6,780 bases of DNA from an uncultured Saprospiraceae bacterium (GTDB taxonomy: Bacteria; Bacteroidota; Bacteroidia; Chitinophagales; Saprospiraceae). Positions 1 to 5,886 of the stretch are shown piece by piece. The notes beneath the pieces were generated by a model. That model worked only from the letters and a program-made list of their open reading frames with translations, ran no database searches and had not been told where the DNA came from. Numbering within the stretch: the stretch's first letter is position 1; the number at the start of each line of letters is the position of its first letter. Made by a program: the position numbers and the translations under genes. The DNA lies in the NCBI GenBank assembly GCA_937959375.1, contig CALGLS010000022.1, positions 1 to 6,780 on the forward strand, read 5' to 3'.

Positions 1-13
1 GATCTCTCAATGA

Positions 14-51
14 GGCCAAAGGCCGAATGATCTAACAGCGAAGCGGTCTAA
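14..51. repeat. two mini-hairpins in the leader, possible dispersed repeat
   Basis: Positions 14-24 read GGCC-AAA-GGCC, a four-base-pair stem with an AAA loop. Positions 38-44 read GCGAAGC, a DNA heptamer known to fold into an unusually stable hairpin with a GAA-type loop. Each is near a TCTAA (31-35 and 47-51), and GATCT occurs at 1-5 and 29-33. No T-run follows either hairpin, so neither looks like a standard terminator. The short open frames entering from the left edge stop at 30 and 35 and could be the tail of an upstream gene, but too little is visible to call one. The arrangement resembles a small dispersed palindromic repeat; that is inference. Confidence 0.4.
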
Positions 52-62
52 TACCTTTTTCG

Positions 63-70
63 TACATTTG
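63..70 (+). promoter_or_regulatory. Bacteroidota -7 promoter element for the M14 peptidase gene
   Basis: TACATTTG matches the Bacteroidota -7 consensus TAnnTTTG in all fixed positions and ends 26 bases before the chosen ATG at 97, which leaves a short leader. No clear -33 TTG-type element is visible at the expected distance; the GCGAAGC hairpin lies roughly there. The last G of the box is also the first base of the GTG at 70, which argues against translation starting at that GTG. Confidence 0.6.
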
Positions 71-96
71 TGCTAAGTAAAATCACAAGCACTCGT

Positions 97-2754
97 ATGA
101 AAAAGTATACCTCATTTATTTTCCTATTCCTCTTTGTAGCAAACGCAGTCAGCGCACAAAAAAAAGCACTTAATTATTTTTTGCCGGAAGGCGAATACGA
201 CTCCTCTATTCCAACACCAGAAGAGTTTCTCGGATACCAAGTAGGTGAATGGCATGTTAGCCACGATCAACTAAAATTCTACATGCGAGAATTGGCTGAT
301 AAGTCGGATCGGGTAGAACTCAACGAGTACGCTCGTACTTATGAGGGCCGACACCTGCAATGCCTCACCATCACTTCGAAAGATAATTTTAAGAACTTAG
401 ATCAAATTAAAAAGCAGCATCAGGATTTAGCTGACCCAGATAAATCGAGAAAGGTGAATATTGACCAATTGCCTTCTGTTATTTACCAAGGCTATAGCGT
501 ACATGGGAATGAATCTAGTGGCGGAAATGCAGCTTTGCTTGTTGCCTATTATTTAGCGGCAGCGCAAAGTGATGAAGTAATTGAGCTACTAGAAAATGTG
601 GTTATCTTACTCGATCCTTGTATGAATCCGGATGGCTTTCATCGCTTTTCTACTTGGGCCAATTCGCACAAAAGTTTTAACTTAAATCCTGATCCAAACG
701 GACGTGAATTTAGTGAAGTGTGGCCGGGTGGTCGTACCAATCACTATTGGTTTGATCTCAATCGAGATTGGCTTTTGGTACAACATCCGGAGAGTCGTGG
801 ACGCATCAATATTTACCATGAGTGGAAACCAAACATCCTTACCGACCATCACGAGATGGGCTCTAACTCTACTTACTTTTTCCAACCAGGTGTACCTGCT
901 CGTACCAATCCAATCACACCTCAGAAGAATCAGGATTTGACAAAAAAGATTGGAACTTTTCATGCTGCGGAATTAAACAAAGTTGGATCGTTTTATTATT
1001 CGGAAGAATCCTTTGATGATTTTTATTATGGAAAAGGATCGACCTATCCGGATGTAAATGGCGGTATTGGAATTTTGTTTGAGCAAGCTAGTTCGCGGGG
1101 ACATTTACGACAAACGACCAATGGTTTATTGAGTTTTCCGTTTACGATTCGCAATCAGGTGTTGACTTCTTTGTCTACACAAAAAGCAGGACTTTCACTT
1201 CGCAAAGAATTGCTAGAATATAAAAGAGAATTTTATAAAACGGCTCGCGATCAAGCAAAGTCGAACAATGTAAAAGCTTATGTTTTTGGTGATGCGCATG
1301 ATGACAGTCGTGCTGCTAGTTTTATCGACATGCTCAATCGTCATAAAATCACTGTTCATAAAATTGGAAAAGATGTAACCGTAAAAGGACAAAAATTCTT
1401 GAAAGAACATGCTTACGTAGTGCCAGCTAACCAAGCGCAATATCGATTAATTACAGCTATGTTTGAAACGCGAACAGAATTTAAGGACAGTCTTTTTTAT
1501 GATGTTTCTACTTGGACGATGCCGCTTGCTTTTAACCTTGATTATGCAGCTTTGGACAACAGCTCATTTAAAGGAAATTTATTGGGTGACAAAATCACCT
1601 CTGTTGATAAAAAAGCTGCGAGTCTTGAAAAAAGTAACTATGCTTACCTTTTTAGATGGGACGATTATTATGCACCAAAAGCGATGAACTTATTACTCAA
1701 AAGAGGTTTGATTGCTAAGGTTTCCCAAAAAGCGTTTAGCATTCCTTTGGGGAATGAAGTCGTGGATTTTCCGCAAGGAACGATTATGATTCCAGTTCAA
1801 AATCAGCCGATGAACAGCAACGCTTTATTTCAAATCATCAAAGCGGTTAGTCAACAAACCAACATTAATTTTCACAATGTAAATACGGGGCTTACGCCAA
1901 GGGGAATTGATTTAGGAAGTCCTAATTTCGCACTAGTCAAAAAACCAAAAACGATCGTGATTGCAGGTGATGGTGCTTCTAGTTATGAAGTTGGAGAAGT
2001 GTGGCATTTATTGGATCAACGTTATGAAATGCCTCCAACTATTTTGGAAGGGAAGGCTGTTGCACGAACTAATTTAAGCTCGTACACCGCCATCATCATG
2101 ACAGATGGTTCCTTTAGTAGCATTTCAGAAAGTGGTGTTGCTAAAATTAAAAGTTGGTTACAAAACGGAGGTACATTGATTTGTACTCGAGGCGCCGTTC
2201 GCTGGGCGAAGTCAAAAAAGTTGGCTAACATTGAATACAAAACTAGCACTTCATCTAAGAACAAAGAACACAAATCAAGCAAACGTCGACCCTACGGAAA
2301 AGCATCTAGAGATCGCGGTGCTAATGTAATTGGTGGGGCCATCTTTGAAGTTAAAATGGATTTGACACATCCTTTGACTTATGGTTACCATGACAGCAAA
2401 CTAGCGAGTTTCCACAAGGGAACTACATTTATGAAAGCTGGAAAAAATCCTTATTCTACTCCATTGATGTTTAGCAATAAGGCTTTGCTAAGTGGTTACA
2501 TTTCAAAAAGAAACGAGCAATTAATTAACAATTCTGCGGCGGCTATCGTTACCGGAATTGGTCGAGGACGAGTGATTTGTTTTGCAGACAATCCTAATTT
2601 TAGAGCCTTCTGGTATGGAACAAATAAGTTGATGGCGAATGCTATTTTCTTTGGAAATCAGATTAGTGGTGCTACGGTAGAATCAGCGCCTGGCAACCCT
2701 AAAAAGGAAGAAGAGGAAAGCGGAGATGCGCATGGTCATGGGCATCAGCATTAG
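97..2754 (+). CDS. secreted M14 family zinc carboxypeptidase-like protein
   Basis: An 885-residue exported protein of the M14 metallocarboxypeptidase family, expected to remove C-terminal residues from peptides in the periplasm or outside the cell. Residues 1-20 form a signal peptide (MKK, hydrophobic core, cleavage after AVSA). The catalytic domain is roughly 40-370. It shows HGNE with zinc ligands H136 and E139, NPDG at 177-180, DLNRDW with substrate-binding-type N222/R223, DHHEM at 250-254 supplying the third zinc-ligand histidine, and E329 in LFEQASSRG as the probable catalytic glutamate. Residues about 610-855 look like a class I amidotransferase/DJ-1-like fold, interrupted by a basic Ser/Lys-rich stretch near 717-741. 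The C-terminus is acidic then His-rich (GHGHQH). ATG 97 was chosen over an in-frame GTG at 70, because that GTG overlaps the promoter and would put nine extra residues before the signal peptide. The family is clear; the substrate is unknown. Confidence 0.93.
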   Translation: MKKYTSFIFLFLFVANAVSAQKKALNYFLPEGEYDSSIPTPEEFLGYQVGEWHVSHDQLKFYMRELADKSDRVELNEYARTYEGRHLQCLTITSKDNFKNLDQIKKQHQDLADPDKSRKVNIDQLPSVIYQGYSVHGNESSGGNAALLVAYYLAAAQSDEVIELLENVVILLDPCMNPDGFHRFSTWANSHKSFNLNPDPNGREFSEVWPGGRTNHYWFDLNRDWLLVQHPESRGRINIYHEWKPNILTDHHEMGSNSTYFFQPGVPARTNPITPQKNQDLTKKIGTFHAAELNKVGSFYYSEESFDDFYYGKGSTYPDVNGGIGILFEQASSRGHLRQTTNGLLSFPFTIRNQVLTSLSTQKAGLSLRKELLEYKREFYKTARDQAKSNNVKAYVFGDAHDDSRAASFIDMLNRHKITVHKIGKDVTVKGQKFLKEHAYVVPANQAQYRLITAMFETRTEFKDSLFYDVSTWTMPLAFNLDYAALDNSSFKGNLLGDKITSVDKKAASLEKSNYAYLFRWDDYYAPKAMNLLLKRGLIAKVSQKAFSIPLGNEVVDFPQGTIMIPVQNQPMNSNALFQIIKAVSQQTNINFHNVNTGLTPRGIDLGSPNFALVKKPKTIVIAGDGASSYEVGEVWHLLDQRYEMPPTILEGKAVARTNLSSYTAIIMTDGSFSSISESGVAKIKSWLQNGGTLICTRGAVRWAKSKKLANIEYKTSTSSKNKEHKSSKRRPYGKASRDRGANVIGGAIFEVKMDLTHPLTYGYHDSKLASFHKGTTFMKAGKNPYSTPLMFSNKALLSGYISKRNEQLINNSAAAIVTGIGRGRVICFADNPNFRAFWYGTNKLMANAIFFGNQISGATVESAPGNPKKEEEESGDAHGHGHQH

Positions 2755-2776
2755 GAACTTTTATTGATTTTATACG

Positions 2777-3322
2777 TTGAAGTTGTTAAAAAAGTATCCC
2801 GTGAATTACTTGGTTCAACTTTTATTTTTTCTGAATATTTTTCTCTGCTTTAACCTTGAGCCAGAGCTCCCCTATCCTTGTTTCTTCAACGAGCACGATC
2901 GCTGGTTGCTGCATTGCTATCGCGACAATAATAAAGGAGAAGCGAATACAAAACCAGCGGCTTATCAAAAATTCTTTGAAGTCATTATTCAATTTGATTA
3001 TGACGAGCATATTCAAGCGGGTACTTTTGAAGGACAGTCATTGTCAAATCTTGTTTACGGGAAGTATGATTTATTGAAAGACAACGGTATAAAAGTTACG
3101 CACTTTAATCATTCTGAAATGTCGGAACCGACTTGGGGTGTTGACAATTTAGAAGTAGCGATGTTGAATCTAAATAGTTTTTCTTGTTCAGGTGACACCT
3201 TAGTTTTGAATTATAATAACAGTGCACATTCTCTTGTTTTTCTAAAAACGGAGATTGAATTTTACGATTGGGATAAATACTTTTCTGGTAAGAAAGACAT
3301 GAAGGAATTGATAAAAAATTAG
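2777..3322 (+). CDS. small exported or membrane-anchored protein, unrecognised
   Basis: I do not recognise this 181-residue protein. The N-terminus (Lys-Leu-Leu-Lys-Lys, then a hydrophobic stretch to about residue 24 ending in FLC) looks like a signal peptide or anchor, but the residues before C24 are a poor lipobox. The remainder is soluble. Its pattern (WLL near 43, FEGQSLSNLVYGKY in the middle, a late GDTLVLNY strand followed by LVFLK) resembles the beta-strand layout of META/lipocalin-like small envelope proteins, a weak similarity by eye. The frame is closed upstream by a TGA at 2765 and has no ATG near its start. The usable starts are TTG 2777, TTG 2783 and GTG 2801; TTG 2777 gives the most natural signal peptide. 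It starts 22 bases after the M14 stop with no promoter-like box between, so it is probably co-transcribed with that gene. Confidence 0.62.
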   Translation: MKLLKKYPVNYLVQLLFFLNIFLCFNLEPELPYPCFFNEHDRWLLHCYRDNNKGEANTKPAAYQKFFEVIIQFDYDEHIQAGTFEGQSLSNLVYGKYDLLKDNGIKVTHFNHSEMSEPTWGVDNLEVAMLNLNSFSCSGDTLVLNYNNSAHSLVFLKTEIEFYDWDKYFSGKKDMKELIKN

Positions 3323-3363
3323 GCTGCGAAGAATTTTAAACTCCACACATTTGCGCTCAGCAA

Positions 3364-3389
3364 CTCCTCTCCTCTTCTCCTTTTCCTTT
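3364..3389 (+). other. 26-base uninterrupted pyrimidine tract
   Basis: All 26 bases are C or T on the + strand, in the gap between the small exported gene and the regulator, ending 23 bases before the regulator's -7 box. Such tracts can bend or melt DNA or form triplex structures, and in RNA they give an unstructured C/U-rich stretch. No GC-rich stem precedes it, so it is not a standard terminator. A regulatory role is inference. Confidence 0.5.
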
Positions 3390-3412
3390 ATAAAACAGTC
3401 TTAAAAATTAAT

Positions 3413-3420
3413 TACCTTTG
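3413..3420 (+). promoter_or_regulatory. Bacteroidota -7 promoter element for the AraC-type regulator
   Basis: TACCTTTG fits TAnnTTTG in all fixed positions and lies 43 bases before the regulator's ATG. The -33 region is only weakly T-rich (TTTA near 3387), with no clean TTG. The downstream leader also contains a five-codon frame, ATG at 3428 to TAG at 3445, of doubtful meaning. The box indicates that the regulator has its own promoter rather than depending on the upstream pair. Confidence 0.55.
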
Positions 3421-3463
3421 TAAACACATGGTAATCAAACGATAGCGACTAACAGAAAACTAA

Positions 3464-4675
3464 ATGATCTTTCTTCAATTTCCAAACTTTAATATTTATA
3501 GCACACCATTATTGGTTTTAGCGATACAGGGTTTACTCTTTGCGGCCTTGTTGTTTATTCGTTTTGGCAAAAAACGTAGTATTTCGGATTTTTTTCTTGG
3601 ACTCATTTTGCTCATTACTTGTTGGCATCAGACGACTTACACCATTGGTTTTATGGGTTGGTATGATTCGAATCCGAATACCAAGATTAATTATTTTTTG
3701 ATTAACCAATCGATGGCTTTGGCTCCGCTTTTGTATTTTTATGTTAAGTCGATTACGGTACCTCATTTTCGATTTCGGTTAAAAGACTACCTTCATTTTA
3801 TTCCTGCCTTACTTTTTGTTTTGTATAAAATCGGGATTTATTTGTACGATGCGTCTCAACCAGGTTTTGCGGAAACACAGAATGGCTATATGCTCGTCAA
3901 CTTTGACTGGAAATATGTGTCGCCATTTATTACGATTTTTCAAAATTTTCAAATGCTCCTCTATATTGCGTTTACTATGCAGATGTATTTCATTTATCGT
4001 AATAAAATTCGTCATATTTTCAGTAACACCTTTTTGTTAGAGCTGAATTGGATGCGTAATTTTTTATTGATCTATGCTTTTCTTTTTGTTTATAGTATTA
4101 TCCAACTTGTTATTGAAATTTCAATTACCGATTTGAGTTGGACCCAGGAATGGTGGTATTTCTTTTTCTCCTGTTTGGCGATAATCTACATTGGTATAAA
4201 AGGCTACTTTACGAATACCAACAAACTAAATGAACTTGATTTAGATCAAAGTAATGTTTTGCAAATAGCAAACTATAGTGATCAAATTATTGCAAGTACC
4301 TCATCTGATCCCGTTCCTACTAAAGCACTTTCGAACGAGTTGACCCAACTAAAACAACAGGTTAAAACTTACATGTTTACCGAAAGGCCCTACCTCAATC
4401 CTGATTTAAATCTAATTCAATTGGCCAAGTCTCTCAATATGAATCGGGGCCAACTTTCTGAAGTTATCAATTTAGGCTTTGGCCAAAACTTCAATGATTT
4501 CATCAATCAGCATCGCGTCAATGCGGTCAAGGAAATGCTTGATGCTGGAAAGCAGGAGCAGCTTTCGTTGTTGGGAATTGCTTATGATTGTGGCTTTAAC
4601 AGTAAGGCTACTTTTAATCGGGTGTTTAAGAAATTTGTGGGATCTTCTCCTTCTCAGTACTTAAAAGAGATTTAA
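3464..4675 (+). CDS. membrane-embedded AraC family transcriptional regulator
   Basis: A 403-residue regulator with an N-terminal membrane domain and a C-terminal AraC/XylS-type DNA-binding domain. Seven hydrophobic segments are visible at about 13-33, 39-62, 76-96, 107-128, 151-176, 195-219 and 228-248. A polar linker (about 250-295) then leads to the double helix-turn-helix at about 300-402. The first HTH is around LIQLAKSLNMNRGQLSEV (317-334). The second carries the family signature GIAYDCGFNSKATFNRVFKK (371-390), followed by the usual GSSPSQYL end. This layout is common in Bacteroidota, where the membrane part is presumed to sense a signal and the cytoplasmic part to bind DNA. The ligand and target genes cannot be read from the sequence; neighbouring genes are candidates only. 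Length is normal and no key region is missing. The ATG has an A-rich leader and its own -7 box. Confidence 0.95.
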   Translation: MIFLQFPNFNIYSTPLLVLAIQGLLFAALLFIRFGKKRSISDFFLGLILLITCWHQTTYTIGFMGWYDSNPNTKINYFLINQSMALAPLLYFYVKSITVPHFRFRLKDYLHFIPALLFVLYKIGIYLYDASQPGFAETQNGYMLVNFDWKYVSPFITIFQNFQMLLYIAFTMQMYFIYRNKIRHIFSNTFLLELNWMRNFLLIYAFLFVYSIIQLVIEISITDLSWTQEWWYFFFSCLAIIYIGIKGYFTNTNKLNELDLDQSNVLQIANYSDQIIASTSSDPVPTKALSNELTQLKQQVKTYMFTERPYLNPDLNLIQLAKSLNMNRGQLSEVINLGFGQNFNDFINQHRVNAVKEMLDAGKQEQLSLLGIAYDCGFNSKATFNRVFKKFVGSSPSQYLKEI

Positions 4676-4718
4676 GGATTTTTTAAAATAAAATCTATCT
4701 TTAGGAAAACAAGTACTT

Positions 4719-4726
4719 TACATTTT
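4719..4726 (+). promoter_or_regulatory. possible -7 element for the GxxExxY gene
   Basis: TACATTTT differs from TAnnTTTG only in its last base and ends 17 bases before the ATG at 4744. A TTTA at 4700-4703 is a poor, slightly close candidate for the -33 element. In this AT-rich region a seven-of-eight match can arise by chance, so the call is weak. Confidence 0.3.
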
Positions 4727-4743
4727 CGAGAAAACTAACATTT

Positions 4744-5154
4744 ATGCTAACTCAAACTCGTGTTAACAGCCTCGCCTATGGGATCGTTGGATCTATTATT
4801 TCAGTGCACAAAGAATTAGGACCTGGACTTCTTGAATCAATTTATGAAGATGCTTTAAGCTATGAGCTAAGGAATGAGGGCTTTAAGGTTGAGCAACAAA
4901 AAGAAGTTCCTGTGATATACAAAGGAGTCAAAATGAGGAGATCATTGAGGTGCGATTTACTTGTTGAAGATCAAATTATACTTGAGATTAAGTCGGTTGC
5001 TACGATGAATCCAGTCTTCAAGGCACAGATTATGAGCTATATGAGGCTTTGTAAAAAACCGAAGGGCTTACTTGTTAATTTTTATGTTTCTAACATGACA
5101 AGAGAAGGTATTGATCATTTTGTTAATGAATACTTTGCGGCACTTCCTGAGTAG
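4744..5154 (+). CDS. GxxExxY family protein, PD-(D/E)XK nuclease fold
   Basis: A 136-residue protein of the GxxExxY family (TIGR04256; Pfam PDDEXK_3), at the usual family length. The naming motif is GLLESIY at residues 28-34. The nuclease-fold core follows: D71 after a beta-strand, E81-I-K83 as the ExK element, and Q95 in the next helix, so all presumed metal-binding and catalytic positions are intact. There is no signal peptide, so it should be cytoplasmic. The biological role of the family is not established; a DNA- or RNA-cleaving activity is inferred from the fold. The gene stands alone: it starts 68 bases after the regulator and is followed by a long non-coding stretch that opens with a repeat array 54 bases after its stop. 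TTTAGGAAA occurs on both sides (4700-4708 and 5164-5172), a short direct repeat that may be chance. I judge the family assignment near certain and the function open. Confidence 0.95.
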   Translation: MLTQTRVNSLAYGIVGSIISVHKELGPGLLESIYEDALSYELRNEGFKVEQQKEVPVIYKGVKMRRSLRCDLLVEDQIILEIKSVATMNPVFKAQIMSYMRLCKKPKGLLVNFYVSNMTREGIDHFVNEYFAALPE

Positions 5155-5208
5155 TTTTTTGTTTTTAGGAAATCCTTTTAACGTATTATTCCCTTTAACT
5201 TATTTTCT

Positions 5209-5650
5209 AAACACTTAGGACACTGAGAGCACTAAGCCTTCTTACGCAACACCTCAATCTTAGCTTTTAAACACTAAGAGCACTTAGCATTCTTACGTGG
5301 TCCTTTTACGTGGAAATTAAACACTTAGGACACTGAGAGCACTAAGCCTTCTTACGTAACCCCTCAATCGTAGCTTTTAAACACTAAGAGCACTTAGGAT
5401 ACTTAGACTTCTTACGTGACCCTATTCGTGGAGATTAAACACTTAGGACACTGAGAGCACTAAGCCTTCTTACGTAGACCCTTAATCTTAGCTTTTAAAT
5501 ACTAAGAACACTTAGCATTCTTACGTGGTCCTTTTCGTGGAAATTAAACACTAAGGACACTGAGAGCACTAAGCCTTCTTACGTAACCCCTTAATCGTAA
5601 CTTTTAAACACTAAGAACACTTAGGACAATTAGCATTCTTACGTGGTCCT
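5209..5650 (+). repeat. hierarchical tandem repeat array, four AB units
   Basis: Four higher-order units start at 5209, 5319, 5437 and 5546, spaced 110, 118 and 109 bases apart. Each has an A half of exactly 60 bases and a B half of about 49-58 bases (B starts at 5269, 5379, 5497 and 5606). The first 38 bases of A are identical in three copies and carry one substitution in the fourth. A halves contain three tandem 9-base words, CACTTAGGA, CACTGAGAG and CACTAAGCC; B halves contain two or three (CACTAAGAG, CACTTAGCA and variants). All eight halves begin AAA(C/T)AC and contain TTCTTACG after the words. The B tail carries TACGTGG-type sequence whose reverse complement resembles the words again. 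The last unit loses similarity near 5650. There are no unique spacers and no coding frame. Confidence 0.9.
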
Positions 5651-5680
5651 CTATTTAAAATACTCCAGTTAAAAAATAGA

Positions 5681-5713
5681 GCCTCAGTGGCCTCAGTGCC
5701 CTTCGTGTTTAAA
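5681..5713 (-). repeat. inverted copy of the repeat word closing the array
   Basis: On the + strand GCCTCAGTG occurs twice in tandem (5681-5698), then CCCTTCGTG and TTTAAA. Read on the - strand this is TTTAAA followed by CACGAAGGG, CACTGAGGC and CACTGAGGC: the same opening and 9-base phasing as the A half-units, in opposite orientation. It lies about 30 bases beyond the end of the direct array, so the direct array and this copy face each other and could pair in single-stranded DNA or RNA. The words are not identical to those in the array, which suggests an older or separately evolving terminal unit. Confidence 0.75.
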
Positions 5714-5853
5714 ACTCGCGTTAGCGCACCTTAATTCTACAATTAGTTCCAAAAGTCCCATTTCCATATAAATTTTACCATCTAAGACGACTCAAATCGT
5801 ATCTGACACCCCTAAAAACCATATGAGGCGCCAAATCCATCCTGTTTTCTGAG

Positions 5854-5874
5854 ATTTGAAGTATTCATTCAAAT
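5854..5874. promoter_or_regulatory. perfect 7-base inverted repeat upstream of the lipoprotein gene
   Basis: ATTTGAA (5854-5860) and TTCAAAT (5868-5874) are exact reverse complements separated by 7 bases, ending 12 bases before the ATG at 5887. The size and spacing suit an operator for a dimeric regulator, or a weak leader hairpin that might affect ribosome access. No TAnnTTTG box was found close to this start, so the promoter is not located. AT-rich palindromes of this size do occur by chance. Confidence 0.35.
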
Positions 5875-5886
5875 AACAAAATCAAG

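Larger units (their letters stand above)
5155..5886. other. 732-base non-coding region
   Basis: No credible gene is visible on either strand between the GxxExxY stop and the lipoprotein start. From left to right it holds a T-rich stretch without a stem (5155-5208), the repeat array (5209-5650), a short AT-rich gap, an inverted copy of the repeat word (5681-5713), about 140 bases without recognised structure, and a perfect inverted repeat (5854-5874) close to the next start codon. Every other intergenic gap in the window is under 145 bases. Confidence 0.8.

Noticed and set aside
682..963. Reverse-strand 93-codon open frame
   Set aside because: It lies antisense inside the conserved M14 catalytic domain, whose motifs are all in the forward frame; it is a shadow.
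3315..3337. AAAATT...AATTTT as a terminator after the small exported gene
   Set aside because: The stem is six A-T pairs with an 11-base loop and no following T-run; too weak to call.
3428..3445. Five-codon upstream frame (ATG to TAG) in the regulator leader
   Set aside because: Short frames of this size are expected by chance and nothing indicates translation.
4668..4696. AGATTT...AAATCT as a terminator after the AraC gene
   Set aside because: Six weak pairs with a 17-base loop, and the T-run lies inside the loop rather than after the stem.
4700..5172. TTTAGGAAA direct repeats as target-site duplications around the GxxExxY gene
   Set aside because: A 9-base AT-rich match without terminal inverted repeats next to it; chance is a sufficient explanation, and the repeat array lies outside the pair.
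5209..5650. CRISPR array
   Set aside because: The segments between the conserved cores are themselves repeats of each other rather than unique spacers, the cores contain tandem 9-base words, and no cas gene is nearby.
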